The notes: generated by a model not told the origin, from the sequence alone. A stretch of 64,000 nt of DNA from Elephas maximus indicus (GCF_024166365.1 NC_064839.1:38762378-38826377); one strand, 5' to 3'; counted from the stretch's first letter, positions 1 through 14,400 are shown. Program-made: numbers and translations.

Positions 1-458
1 TCAGATATGAATTAATAGGGGTTTGAACTAGGGTACAGGAAGGAATTGTTCATATAGGAGACTTTTTTGAGGAATAATCCGAGTTGATTGAAAAAGGAAG
101 TTGAGGAAGACAACGTAAGAGTTGAAACTGACTCCTAGGTTTTGAGCCTGGGTGTCTTTAGGAGGATGGCAGGGCTTGAGTTGTGAGAAGGACCTGGTGT
201 GCAGGGATGATGATGAATCGGTTTCAGAAATGTTTAATTTAAAATGCTGGTAAACATGCAATTGGAAATGTCTGGCAGATAAAAATGCAGGACTAAAGCT
301 TAGGAAATTCAAATCTAGGAGTTAGGTAGGTGAAGATGTTAAAGCTGTGGGAGTTGTTAAGATTCTCTTGGAACGTATACTTATATAGAGGTGAAAAAAA
401 GCTAAAGACAGAACTTCTTTTATCATAACTACCATTTGTTAACACCCTTACTAAGTAC
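1..458. other. PHLPP2 intron, no feature recognised
   Basis: AT-rich intronic sequence ahead of the first SINE. No exon, clear repeat or regulatory site recognised. Confidence 0.5.
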
Positions 459-602
459 TGGGAGCCCTGGTGGCACAATGGTTAAGAGCTCGGCTGATAA
501 CCAAAAGGTCAGCAGTTCGAATCCAGCAGCTGCTTCTTGGAAACCCTATGGGACAGTTCTGCTCTGTCCTGTAGGGTTGCTGTGAGTTGGAATTGACTAA
601 GG
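459..602 (+). mobile_element. AfroSINE (tRNA-derived SINE)
   Basis: Starts GGGAGCCCTGGTGGCACAAT, with an internal pol III B-box-like AGTTCGAATCC and the standard body (CTTGGAAACCCTATGGGACA) and tail (GTGAGTTGGAATTGACTAAG). Near full length. Confidence 0.9.
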
Positions 603-721
603 ATTGAGCTACTACTGCTTCTTAAATTTTTCTACTGAAATACTTTCAATAGCAGGTTTTTTTTTTTTTTTTAATAGTGTATAGAGGGCCTGTTGAAAGT
701 TTGAAATTTATTTTGAAGTTC

Positions 722-1215
722 CATATTTATCTTTTTTTTTTAATTTTTTTATTGTGCTTTAGATGAAGATTTACAGAGCAAATTACTTTCTCACTAAACA
801 ATTAATGCACATATTGTTTTATGACATTCGTTGCCAACCCCATGACACATCAGCACTCTCCCCTTTACCCAGCTTTCCTGTCCCCTCCTCTCTTCTCATC
901 CTTGTCCCTGGGTTGGTGTGCCCACTTAGTCTCATTTTGTTTTATGGGCCTCTCTAATCTTTGGGTGAAGGATGAACCTCAGGAGTGACTTCGGTACTGA
1001 GTTAAAAGGGTGTCTGGGGCCATACTCTAGGGGTTTCTCTAGTCTCTGTCAGACCAGTAGGTCTGGTCTTTTTTTTTTTTTTTGCAGTTAGAATTTTGTT
1101 CTACGTTTTTCTCCAGCTCTGTCTGGACCCTGTGTTGTGATCACTGTCAGAGCAGTCTGTGGTGGTAGCTAGGCACCATCTAGTTGTGCTGGACTCAGTT
1201 TGGTGGAGGCTATGG
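722..1215 (-). mobile_element. L1 3' end fragment (antisense to PHLPP2)
   Basis: Begins with a T-run and TTTATTGTGCTTTAGATGAA, the same 3' end as the L1 at 33230. It shares later blocks such as CTAGGCACCATCTAGTTGTG, with several internal differences. Only 3' UTR sequence remains. Confidence 0.8.
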
Positions 1216-1228
1216 TAGTTGTCCATTA

Positions 1229-1373
1229 GTACGCACTCAGCCCTTAGCTGATTCCGACTCATAGCAACCCTGTAGTCTGCCCCATAGGGTTTCCAAGGAG
1301 TGGCTGGTAAATTCAAACCGCTGACCTTTGGATTATCAGCTTAGCTCTTAACCATTGCGCTACCAGGGCACCT
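1229..1373 (-). mobile_element. AfroSINE
   Basis: Reverse-strand copy: GATTCCGACTCATAGCAACC tail at left, CCATAGGGTTTCCAAGGAGT body, CTCTTAACCATTGCGCTACC head at right. It abuts the L1 fragment. Confidence 0.88.
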
Positions 1374-1599
1374 AGCACTTAGTTAGGGTATAACAAATAG
1401 TAGTTATGATAATAAATGTTCTGTCTTTAGCCTTTTTCTTTTCCTGTATGTAAGTATACTTTCCAAGATAATAGTAACAACTCCTACAACTTTAACATTT
1501 TCACGTACCTGACACCTAGATCTGAATTTCCTAAGCTCTAGGCTCACATTTCTAGTCCCCCTTTCATGTAATTATTCAAATTGTTGTTCCACTATAAAT

Positions 1600-1795
1600 A
1601 GCACTTTGCTTTTATCTTAATTTTTACAAGAATCTCCTGAAGGCAGGTAGTATTAAGATCCAAACTTCATAGATGAGGAAAGTAAAGCTCAATGAGATTA
1701 AGTAGTTCAAGGCAACAGTAAGTGACAGAATCCAGATTCAAACCCAAGTTTTTCTGACTGCCATGTCCCTCATCTTAACTACTCCACAGTACTGT
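1600..1795 (-). repeat. MIR
   Basis: Contains the MIR core in reverse (TAGATGAGGAAAGTAAAGCT ... AGTGACAGAATCCAGATTCA). Old and diverged. Confidence 0.65.
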
Positions 1796-2074
1796 ATACA
1801 CAGGAGATTTGGCTGTTGAAAGAAAGATTAACAATGGCATCCAAAGTAAAATCTTGCTTCTTAGGCCAAAATTCACAGGTTCTTCACTGTAGAACTTCAG
1901 TGATAGATAATATTTTAGGACTGAGATCCTATTTGCTAATACTTGTATTGCTTGGTTACTTATATCTATAAATAAGGTTACTGAATATTGGTACATTATA
2001 GTTTCTTTTTCCCTTTCAGTATTCTTTTCAGTACTGCTTTCATAATAGATTCTGAAATACTGTTTTCTTTACAG

Positions 2075-2265
2075 AAAAACCATGCCAGGTGGATCATCTG
2101 GACCGAATCCTCCTGTCTGGCATCTATAATGTACGCAAGGGAAAGACCCAGCTGCATAAGTGGGCTGAACGCCTAGTTGTCCTCTGTGGCACCTGCCTCA
2201 TTGTTTCCTCAGTGAAGGACTGTCAAACTGGAAAGATGCACATTTTGCCTCTGGTTGGGGGAAAG
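2075..2265 (+). CDS. PHLPP2: PHLPP2 exon, first half of PH domain
   Basis: The exon opens after a TTTACAG acceptor with two bases completing a codon, and ends AAG|GTAAGA in phase 0. It gives 63 full residues, including the motif [20 protein letters not shown], typical of the PHLPP2 PH domain, followed by a hydrophobic beta-strand run and VGGK. The PH domain of PHLPP proteins is involved in membrane or PKC targeting. An ATG or GTG inside this exon should not be taken as the start, because the frame continues upstream into exons outside the window. Confidence 0.95.
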
Positions 2266-5200
2266 GTAAGACTCACAAAGATAATTTATTGTTCGTTTGA
2301 TTCTCTTAGTTAAGAAAAATCACATGTGCTTTTTTAGCTTTTTTTTCATCTTTTTTTAAAAAAACCCTGCATGAAATTATTAAAGATTACATTACAAAGT
2401 TTGTATTTTAGAATGCTTAGATTTCAATAAACCGACTTAGTCTTAAGCAAAAGAGAGGTTTATTTACCTCCCAAACTCCTGAGAGTGCCAGAGGCTATCC
2501 ATGCCCAAAATCCTACAGTAGAACCAGCTTGTTGAGGGTACCCCTGCCTGCACTTCTGGGCACTAGATCCTATTGCCTGCAACATCAAGAATAGACAGAG
2601 GATGCAACCACTGGAAGCCACCTTTGAAAACTAGAAGAAGCTGCCAGCATCTATCGTCAAAATAGATTCTTCACAGTTTCTCCTTTTTCTCTATTAAATT
2701 AAAATTCAGAGTCTAGGGTTGTCACAAGCCCTTATCTAGCAGCCAGGGAGGCATGAAAGCTAGGAGTTGCTACTTTTTTGCATCTCTACAAGAGAATTCT
2801 CCATCATAGAAAAGAAGCCCAGTTGCTAGTCAGTTGAACAAAATGACAGATTACCTTAAACATATACATTAATATTTATAAGAGGCTACATAATTTCATT
2901 TCTTCTATTTTTATCATTTAGTCTTGAATATCATAAAATAATCTGAATATAAGAGAATTTCCAGATGAAATGACTTTGTAAATTCATGCTTTGAGACATC
3001 TGTAGTCTGATCCAAATACACAGCAATGTAGATAAGTTACATGCATAAAAAGATAAATATATAAAAAGACATAGCTGGGCTTAGAAATGTAGAGTGATGA
3101 GTAGGTCTGAATCTGTGTACCTGCTGGGTTTTGAGTCTGAAAAGTTGTGGCAGCCTAGGCTTTCAGCTCCTGTACGTATATGGATCTAAAAGTGCTTTGT
3201 TTGTGATGGTGGACCTAGTCCAGGATTATTGTTTGATGCCAGTGGTTAGGTGGTACTCTTTGCTCCTGAAAGAAGGCTAAAAAAGAAAAAGGCACTGACT
3301 GGAGCCAAGGCTTATTGCTATCTATAGTCCTAGGGAGGTGGGAGTGCCCAGTTACATTGCCTGTGATCAGGAAATGAACACAGCCCCCACTGACTTAATG
3401 GATAAAAAAAAAAAAAAAATTTTTTTTTTTTTTGTGTGTGTATAACTCCAGTATCAACCGTGGGGCAGGAACCACCCATGTGAGACCTGGTTCTGGTCTT
3501 AGGGGCTGAAGGAGAGGGTAAAAAAGTTAAGTAATATTACTACAAAGGAGGAGGTGAGCAAAGACAAGGGTTGGGATTGGTGGAGAGGAAGTAGAAGGCA
3601 AGACAAGAAAGAGAAAGAGAATGAACTTCCCATCAAACCAAATTAAAAAAAAAAAAAATCCCTTAAAGTTTAATGTTAAGAATGACACCCACAAACACAA
3701 CAGTCAGAAGATGCACTCACTTTAGATTGATAGAAATAAATGAACATAGTGAAAACACTTTAAAATAAATGTGTTTAGAATTCTTCAAGAGAGAATAGAA
3801 GGACAAAAAGAGAGAGAGCAGGACAAAAAGAAAATAAATTGTGAAGAATAAGTGGATACGAAAGAATCTATTTTAACACTTACTGAAATTTTAAACAATA
3901 AATGGCATAAACTCCAAATCAGACACAGTCAAAGAGAAAATTGGTGGATAGTAAAGGAAGTCCATTCTCTCTTTCCTTACTAATACAATAGAAGTTTTGG
4001 TCAGGGTAGCAATATGTCCAAGATCAAAAACTGCCAACCAACCTCCCTTGCAGCTAGGGGTTGCTAGTGAGATATAAACAGAAGTTTTATGGTGGTACTT
4101 TTAAAATTGAACAGACTTATATGACTTGGCCCTTTATCCTGCTGTTCCTTTATAGGACAGAGACTCTCAGTGTTGGAGGTAGAGCAGTCATACGGTGATT
4201 ATGAGCTGCTAAGCATATGCTGAGGATGGCTGAGTGAAAAGTAAAAGGAGAAAGTCCCTGATGGTGTTATGGAGCTGCTCTACCAGTCCTGGACTGACTT
4301 CTCTATTTCTTTAAGCCACTGTTTTTCAGGTTTCTATTAATAGCTGAATATAATTAACTGATAATATTGAAGAATTTCACAGATTAAAAAATATAAATAA
4401 GCCTTTAAGAGGAGAGTCAGCATACATCTAATGTAAGTTCTAAAAAGGATTTAGAGGGGAAGAAGGGAGAAGAAATATCTAAAGAAATAATGGTTGAGAA
4501 TTTTCTAGAAGTGAAGAAAAATATGAGTCTTCAGGTTAAAAGTACACTGGGTATTGTGAGTAAGATAAAAATAAATCTGCATTTAGACACATTGTGGAGC
4601 AGCTACAGAACATGAAGGACAAGGAACAAATCACAAAAACTTCCAGAGAGAAAAAGATTACCTACAAAGGAATGACCCACTAACAACTGTGTTATCAGCA
4701 ACAATAGGTGCTAGAAGATTGTCAGAAGACTATCTGCAAAATTGCTGAAAGAAAAGAAATGTCACCCTTAGTTTTGTATCCAGCCAGATTAGTACATACA
4801 AAGACTAAAGAGCTGACATAGACTCACTGTAACAATTACTAAAGGATGCACTTCTAAAACAAACAAACAAAAAAGCAAGTAAATTCAAAGGAAGGATGTG
4901 AGACATAGGAAACCATGATGAGCTCAGAAATTGATAAAGCATGTTGATAAATTTAATATTGATTGTAAAATTAAAATTTTTTTTTTTGTTGTGTTTTAAA
5001 AAAGCTCAAACTACCCTGAACAACAGTGTAAGATACTATGGTGTGTTCCATAAGGAAAGTGTAATGCGGTCTTAGATTTCTTAGATAAGAGGATAAAAAC
5101 ACCAAATAACTTTAAAATTTATTAGAAAAGGTAATTGCTAACTATGAATTTAAAAATTTTAAGGGTAGACACTAAAAGTAGAGGGGGAAAGAGGAATATA

Positions 5201-8200
5201 GAAGACTTTAAGAAAAAGAGCAAAATAATTAGCATGGTAAATGATCAGAAATTAATGTGATAGAAATAAATTCAAATCTATAAGTAATTCCAAAAAATGT
5301 GATTGTCAGATTTTTATTTAAAATTATATTTGCTGATTAAGAGACACACCTAAAACTTAAGAGAGAAGGTTGAAAGTGAAAGGATGGAAAACTAGTCAGA
5401 TAGCAACCAAAAGATAATTGATGTGGTTATATTAATATCATACAAAACAATATGAACTTCTATCTGCAACAAAGGACTTGCATGCAGTATATACAAAGGT
5501 CTCAGTAATAAAAGACACATAACCCAGTAAAAAAACTGGGCAAAAGATTTGGATAGACTTTTTACCAAAGGAGATGTACAGATGGCAAATACATAAAAAG
5601 GTTTTCAACACAATTAGGTATTAGGCAACTGCAAGTGAAAATCGCAAGAGATACTACATACCACACTAGAATGGCTAAAATGAAAAAAAGACTGGCAAAG
5701 ATGTGGAGCAACTGAAATGCTCATACCTTACTGGTGGGAGTGCAGTCATTTTGGAAAACAATTTGTTCCTTTCTATAAAGGAAAAGAAATACATATTTAA
5801 TATTTTTGAAGTTTTACATATGTGACATTATATTCTCAACGTGTATAATGTAAAAATTAACATTATTACTCAGAATTTGACAGATTAATTGTCATAGTGG
5901 AGGAGTTACAAGCCTATCTCAGTATTTGACATTATTTTCCATACTCTTTTGTGTAAAACGTTTCATAATAAAATATTGAAAGGAAAAGATTATTCTAAAA
6001 CAATAATATCTGTTCATTTCAGTAAAGTTCTTTATTTTGACACATACTCATTCAGTTGCAATAGTTTATTACTACTAAATGTTTATTGCATACTAAAAAT
6101 GGTCATGTTCTGCGTATCACATCTGGATGCTGTGCAAACTGATTTTAATGGATGTTTTGTTGTGGTAAAATATAAAACTTACCATTTTAGCCATTTGTAA
6201 GTGTACGATTCAGTAGCATTAATTCTGTTCACAGTGTTGTGCAACTATCACCACTATATTATTCCAAAACTTTTCCATCCCGCTAAACAGAAATACTGTA
6301 CCTATTAAGTGTTAATAAATCTTTTTAATATGATTTTTTTTTTTCCTCAAAGTATTTTGTGTTTCTGCTACTTGGTTCAGTATTTGACACCAGAAACCTA
6401 ATGATTTACAAGTTTAAATTGTAAATTTCCAGCTGATTTGCCACGATTCAGTAGCTATGACATATCAAAGTGAGAGCCCAGACAAATATGTAAATGGTTC
6501 CACAACTATCTAAAGCCTATATTCTCATCAAAGCTATAAAAGTTGGGTTGTTGGAGTTTAGGGAGAATTTCTTTTAAAAGAGCTGCTACGGTGCTGTGAA
6601 TCCCTACCACCACCCTAAATGGGTATGGGGAAAGTTCCTGCCTTTTTCCTCAAGCCAAGTGAAGTGAGGTTTCAACAAGACTCAAGAGAGCTTGATGAGG
6701 GTTTCCTGCAGTAAGTGGGACATAGTGGACTGGTGTCCTGACTATTGACCAGGAAGTTTTGAGGACAAGAGACGTCCTTCCTAGCTGGAACAAAGCTAAC
6801 ATGTGAAGATCATTATGCATTCCTAGGGTTTGTTAGTATGTGACCTGTTGGCAGATGTGGGCAGAGAGAGATCACCATCGTGTGTATGATCAAGTGCACA
6901 CACCCCCTTGTGTGTGTGTGTGTGTTTTCTTAGAGCTTGTCTAGTAGGGCCACCTAGAGGGGCAGTCAGGCCTCAGTGGAGGACAAACCCTACGTGGATC
7001 ACCAGATTCCCTCAGGTGTGAGGAGGGAGTAGTTGACTCCTGGAATAGCATGTATTAGCCAGGTCAAGGGAACTCTAAGTGAGAGAATATTTGGCTAGAT
7101 GGGGTGGGGAGATGACCAAAGATCCTCAAAAAGGTCTAATGAGGAAAAGCATCCCCTTTAAAATCTGCCAGGCTCAGAGAGTGTGAAGTCAATTTATGAC
7201 TCTGCTAGGCTAATAAGAACTTCTGGATTTAACTTCCCTGTTCTTCCTCTCTTTCTACTCCAACCCTGGGGGAGTTCAGAAACAGCACCTAGTCCAGCAT
7301 CTCACAGACAGGGCAGGAGATGAATCTGGAAAGAATGGAAGGGTACCCCTTCCCTGCAGGCAGGCAACTACCTCCAGTAGTATGCCCCAGTGTTGGGGGA
7401 AGGGGATGGAGCAGTCTTACCTTTCAAGTAGGAAATTTTGACTCCTATCACATGGGCCTGGAGAGTCTCCTGTTCTGAAACATGGCAAATATTGTTGCAT
7501 TGCAGCAACTTTATACTTGCTGTTGCTTGTGCCTAGAATGCCCTTGCTCCTCGTGGTTTCCACATTATCTTGACCCCTTTACCTCCTTAGGGTCTTTGCT
7601 CAAATGTTATGTTCTTAGTGAGTTCTTCCTTAACTACCCTATTTATATATAATTCAGACCACCCCGTCCTGACCTTCTGTGAGCCTTTACCCTGCTTTAT
7701 TTTTGTTTATATTACTGTTTACATAGTATGTTATACCAAAGCACATCACATTTTTGGTGTTAGTCTATTTGTCCAAAATGTATACTCCATTGAGGGCAGG
7801 GACTTTGATGTTTTTTTTTCTTGTTGGTCCCCAACTCCCAGAACAGCAGAATATATTCAATCAATAAATATTTAGTTACCAGATTGAGACTATTTTGTGA
7901 CTTACAAGAGTAGCAGATCAGTGTGTTTATGACTGCATCCTACTTCTTGAATGTACATGTTAAATAAGTATTTCTTTGCATGTTTTTTTGAGATATAATC
8001 CACATACCATACAATTCACCCATTTAAAGTATACAATTCAGTGGTTTTTAGTATATTCACAGAGTTGCACAATCAATTTTAGACCATTTTCATGACCCCA
8101 AAAAGAAACCCTTTGTCCCTTAATTAACCATAATACTCCCTGTTTATAGAATTACCTGGATATTTCTTATGAATGGAGTGATACAATATGTGGTCCTTTG

Positions 8201-8465
8201 TGTCTGGCTTCTTTCACTTAACATAATGTTTTCAAGGTTTATCCATGTTTTAACACATTACCAGTACTTCATTCCTTTTTATGGCTGAATAATATTCTAT
8301 TTTATGGGTATTGTTATTATTTTGTTTATGCATTCATCAGTTGATGGACATTTGATGTTTCCACCTTTTGGCTATTATGAAAAAATGTGCAGTGAACATT
8401 TGTGTATGAGTTTTTGTGTGGATGTGCATCTTCAATTCTCTGGGATATATACCTATACATATATG

Positions 8466-8497
<32 letters not shown>

Positions 8498-11400
8498 TGG
8501 ATCATATGGTAATTTTATGTTTAACCTCTTGAGGAACTGTCAGACAGTTTTCTTAAGTGGCCCCACCATTTTACATTCCCGTCAGCAGTGGGGTTCTAAG
8601 TTTTCCACCTCCTCACCAATCCTGGTTATTTCCTGTATTTTTTATTATAGTCATTCTAGTGGATGTGAAGTGTATCTTGTGATTTTGACTTGCACCTCCC
8701 TGGTGGCTGATGATGTTGAGCCATTTCATATGTTCATTGGCCATTTCTGTTTCTTCTTTGGAGAAATGTCTATTCATATCCTTTGTCTATTTTTAAGATG
8801 GATTGTTTTTCTTGTTATTGTCCTTTGTCTTTTGACTAGGTTTTTTTTTGTGTGTGTGTGCTTTAAGCGAAAGTTTACAAATAGGTCAGTCTCTCATAGA
8901 AAAATTTATACACCCCTTCCTATGTTGCTATCCCCCTAATGAGACAGCACACTTCTCTCCACCCTTCATTCCCCATGTCCATTCATCCAGCTTCTGTCCC
9001 CCTCTGCCATTTCATCTCCCCTTCAGACAGGAGCTGCTCACATAATCTCATGTGTCTACTTGATTAAGAAGCCCACTCCTCACCAGTATCATTTTCTGTC
9101 TTATAATCTAGTCCAATCCCTGTCTGAAGAGTTGGCTCTGGGAATGGTTCCAGTCTTGGGCTAACAGAAGGTCTGGGGACCATGACCTCCAGAGTCTTTC
9201 TAATCTCAGCCAGACCATTAAGTCTGGTCTTTTTGTGAGAATTTGAGGTCTGCATCCCACTGCTCTCCTGCTCCCTCAGGGATTTTCTCTTGTGTTCCCT
9301 GACAGGGCAGTCATGGGTTGTAGCCAGGCACCATCTAGTTCTTCTGGTCTCAGGCTGATGTAGTCTCTGATTTATGTGGCCCTTTCTGTCTCGTGGGGTC
9401 ATAATTACATTATGTCTTTGGTCTTCATTCTCCTTTGCTCTAGGTGGGTTGACACCAGTTGATGCATCTTAGGTGGCTGCCACTCACCAAAGTGGGATGC
9501 AGAATGTTTTCTTAATAGATTTTATTATGCTGATTGACCTAGATGTCCCCTGAAACCAAGGGCCCCAGACCTCCGCCCCTGCTACTCTGGCCTTCGAAGC
9601 ATTCAGTTTATTCAGGAAACTTCTTTGCTTTTGACTTAGTCCAGTTGTGCTGACCTCACCTGTATTGTGTGTTGTCTTTCCCTTCACCTAAAGTAGTTCT
9701 TATCTGCTATCTAATTAGTGAATACCCCCTCCTTCCCTCCCTCCCTACCCCCTCTCGTAACTATCAAAGCATATTCTCTTCTCTGTTTAAACTGTTTCTT
9801 GAGTTCTTATAATAGTGGTCTTATACAATATTCGTCCTTTTGGAGCTGATGATTTCACTTAGCATAATGCCTTCCAGATTCCTCCATGTTATGAAATGTC
9901 TCACAGATTCATCATTGTTCTTTATCGATATGTAGTATTCCAGTGTGTGAATATACTATAATTTATTTATCCATTCATCCATTGATGGGCACCTTGGTTG
10001 CTTCCATGTTTTTGCTATTGTAAACAGTGTGCAGTGAACATGAGTATGCATATATCTATTCGTGTAAAGGCTCTTATTTCTCTAGGATATATTCCAAGGA
10101 GTGGAATTCCTGGATTGTATGGTAGTTCTATTTGTAGTTTTTTAAGGAAGTGCCAAATCAACTTCCAAAGTGGTTGTACCTTTTTACATCCCCATGAGCT
10201 GTGTATAAGTGTTCCAACCTCTCCAACATTTATTGTTTTGTGTTTTTTGGATTAATGCCAGCCTTGTTTGAGTGAAATGGTATCTCATTGCAGTTTTGAT
10301 TTGCATTTCTCTAATGGCTAATGATTGTGAACATTTCCTCATGTATCTGTTAGCTGTGACTAGGCTTTTTTTTTTTTAATGGTTGTGGTTTTTTCACTCC
10401 CCTCCCTGTTTTTCAGGTAGACGAAGTGAAGCGACGGCAGTACTCACTTGCATTCAGCTCAGCTGGAGCCCAAGCTCAGACTTATCATGTCAGCTTTGAG
10501 ACTTTGGCCGAGTGCCAGAGGTGGCAACGGCAAGCATCCAAGGTGATACGCTGTGAAACATCCTGATGGGGATATAAGAATATAGAAGGCCCAATAGAAA
10601 TGTATTTTGAAACTGAAGTTCCCAAGAGAGCAAATTATAATTTTTATGCATATTACTCTAGGCCTTTCTTAGTATATAATAAATGAAAGCAGGGAATTCC
10701 ATTGGAAGATACAAGGTCCTTAACTTATTATTTATATTTGCATAGTTCAGAATGTTTTAAAAAAGTGTTTTCAGGTTCACTTACCTTTATAACATCTCTG
10801 TGAGAAAGCTAGTGCAAATGTATCCATTTGGTCCTTGAAGGAACTGAGATACATTGAGATTAACTGATATTCTTTCCACCATAGTGATCAGTGATGGATG
10901 GAGCCATTCCCTAACTTGTGGCCCAGTGCTTTGTGGTCTATATTTATTTAGCTCAGCCTTGATGAATCACTTCAAATTTGAACTTATTGGTGGGGCAGTG
11001 ACCTGTAATCCTGTTACAAACTATTTTTCTGATATGCTGAGGATAATTCTCCTTTCAGCATAATTTCTGCTTTTTTAACCTTTAAAGATGAACTACTCAA
11101 AGTGTATCGCAGTTTCTAAATTCTCTTGTTCTCTTAGCCATGCTTACAAAATTAACATTGCTGCTAGAAAGTAGCAGAGCCAATGTGACAGCAAAAAGGC
11201 CACATCTTTTCATACCACACTGCCTCCCAAAGCTTTGTATAGTTACTGTGAATAATCTTAGCATACTTCTTATATGAACTGGTAACTTTCCATCCTTATG
11301 ATTTGTGGTTTTTGTTTTTTTCTTTAATCTTTTACTTACAGAGACTTTAGAACTTATACCTTTTTACTTTTCAACAGCCTACGGTTTTTTGGGTTTTTTT

Positions 11401-14400
11401 AAATATTTTATTGTGTTTTCGGTGAAAGTTTACACAGCAAATTAGGTTCCTATTTGATGAGTTCTATAAAAATTGTTTATACCTTACAGTTTTAGGGAGA
11501 AATAAAAATTAGCTGATTTTTATGAATAGGCTCATTACCTTTTTTTTCTTACCCATCTTTTAATCCGTGCTTCTCTGTGTAAATACCATTCTATCCTATG
11601 CTGGGTGAAAGATGTTCAGCACTTACTCAGATGACTTCCTCTTTGATTTCACTCAGGTGGTGTCCCAGCGAATTAGTACAGTTGATCTCTCATGTTACAG
11701 CCTTGAGGAGGTTCCTGAGCATCTCTTCTACAGTCAAGATATCACCTACCTCAACTTGCGACACAATTTTATGCAACTAGAAAGACCAGGGGGCCTTGAC
11801 TCTCTTTACAAGTATGTGGGGAATTCTTTTCATTTATAAAATAGATTTCCAGGCTAATATGTTAAAACTGAATTATAATCAATATCTTAGTAAGTGACCA
11901 TGCTTACCATTTTATATATATGTATATTCTAAAATTTCCTCTCCATTTGGAATAGAAAGTACAATGTTTTTATTTTTCCTCCCATAAAACAAGATTCGTA
12001 CAAATGTGTTCTCATTATAGATACAGCAACAAATTGCCGTTGGCCTCGTGAATATTCTTTTTTATATAAACCATTGACAATGATGCCTGCTCTATAAAAA
12101 AAAAAAATATAGCCAGGGTAAATGTTGAGAGATTCTGTATATGGGAAGTTATGAATCAAAAGGATCAAATTTAAATGGCTCAATGAAAGTAGGCCTAATT
12201 TTAAGAATTACACTCCCAGTGGCAGGGCTTTCATCTTTCTTTTGTTCCTTCTTTTCTCAACTCTTGAGCCTGTCAGCTCTGAAACCTCTCTCCTAATAAA
12301 GGAACCATTTTCATGCCTGAGGGTATATGACCCACATATTTTCCCATCTCTTTTGTTAAAATATATTCTAATAAAGGAAGCATTTTCATGCCTAAGGGTC
12401 TATGACCCACATATTTTTCCATCTTATTCTTACCCTCCACTCATCCTCTCCCCCTCAACTAAAGCACTCAGAGTAGCTTAAATTACATCATGATATAAAA
12501 GATAATATACATGAAAGTGACCTATTTTACATACCTCCTTGATAGCTATTGGAAACCCTGGTGGCGTATTGGTTAAGTGCTATGGCTGCTAACCAAAGGG
12601 TTGGCAGTTCGAATCCGCCAGGCGTTCCTTGGAAACTCTGTGGGGCAGTTCTACTCTGTCCTATAGGGTCGGTATGAGTCGGAATTGACTCGACGGCACT
12701 GGGTTTGGTTTTGGTTTGGGTTAATAACTATTATTTCTAGAATAATTTCCAAAAAAGCACTGGGTATTTTATTTATCTCATCTTATCAGATAGTATGTTT
12801 CAGAGAAAAATATTTAGGCATAAGCCTGTATTTGGTAATGAGAAAGCTATCTTAGTAATATTGCTATATAAAAGTAGAAATAAGCTATATTTTAAGGAGT
12901 GGGTTTTAGCATTTCCTTCTGAGTTGCTAATGAAAATGGTCTGGATTACAAATTCTGAAGTCAAGGCACCAAGGCAAAGGTACATCTCAGAAATCAAAAG
13001 TTGAGAATTTGGAGGAGAAGCATTAGAATGAGATACCAAGGAGTCAAATCTAGAAGCAGGTGATGAAAGTCATCATCTTGGAGAAAACTACCTTAGCCTT
13101 ACCATCTTGAACTAGTAAAACCAAGTATAATACTCATAAATATATTGCCAAAGTGACTCTTATGGATCCCCTTTATGGTGTTACCATCTCTGGGTAAGAC
13201 AGTATAGATAATTTTACATCTGCAAACAAAATAGGAGCATTAAAAATTAACATTTTACGCTCTATATTGGGTCCCATTACAGGAAAACTCCTATTACATA
13301 TGCGTTTTCAAGCTCTAACTGACCTATTCATTTCAAGTGACATTTGAATCAATGTAATTTTAGTATGAAAAAAGAAGTTGCTTATAATGGGATTTGATCT
13401 ATGTATTTGTTAGCTCTTCCTGTATCCATGGTTGATTAATTGTTGTAATGTATGTTGCCTGTAGAAGTTTAAAAAAAAAAAGGAAAAGATTTCACACATA
13501 TCAAATATGACTTGATCAAAAGAATAGTACCACTATGACCTTTTTTGCTGTATTTTCTGGCTTTTTAAGAAAGAGAAGAGAAAACAACTCTGATTACACT
13601 AGAAATGGTATCCTTGATAGCACCGACTCTGTGTGAGTCATCTTAGTATCCTCTGTGTCAAGCATAATGTTTGGCATGTAGTGAGCGCTCACTAAAAACT
13701 TGTGGAATAAATTCTACAATGGACATATAAAATAGATCTTTTTGTCATGCAAAATAGATCTTTTTGTCATTCAGTAGTATAATTTGTGCCTTCTCTTTTT
13801 AGATTTTCTCAGCTGAAGGGCCTGAACTTGTCCCATAATAAACTTGGGTTGTTTCCTGTATTCCTGTGTGAGATCTCTACCCTGACTGAGCTCAACCTTT
13901 CCTGTAATGGAATTCACGACCTGCCAAGTCAGATTGGCAATCTGCTAAAGTAAGTATCTGACTTACTAGATTTGTCTCTTCCCTTACAGTGAAATAAATC
14001 ATGTAATTTTTAGGATTCTAGTCAGCAGCAGTTTTTGACAACAAAAAAATTAAATTACCTATTTTTTTTTTTAGTGACTAAGCCCTCAGTTTCAACATCA
14101 GAGGCTCTGACTGTTTTCAATGTTAGTGAGAACATTTGTGCACGTTTTGTATAAGTAATCTACTAAGTCTCTGTAATAAGAGATTTGGGACACTTTACCA
14201 TTATTGGGTTCATAATAAATTAGTGACATAAGTCAGAATCCATAATTTTAGTTCTGTCCATTCTAATTAAATTCTTCATACAGTGTCTTGTGTTTTTTTC
14301 CTACAGTCTTCAAACTCTCTGTCTTGATGGCAACTTTCTAACTATTTTACCTGAAGAATTGGGAAATCTGCAGCAGCTTTCCTCCCTGGGAATTTCCTTC

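Noticed and set aside
459..602. tRNA gene, because of the B-box-like GTTCGAATCC.
   Set aside because: The sequence is a tRNA-derived SINE head: no cloverleaf fit was evident, and about twenty similar copies occur in the window.
2089..2313. A translation start within the first visible PHLPP2 exon.
   Set aside because: The frame stays open through the splice acceptor, and the PH domain needs upstream residues. It is an internal exon.
8304..8939. 211-codon + strand open frame.
   Set aside because: It is the antisense of an old L1 3' region and includes a CA repeat translated as His-Thr runs.
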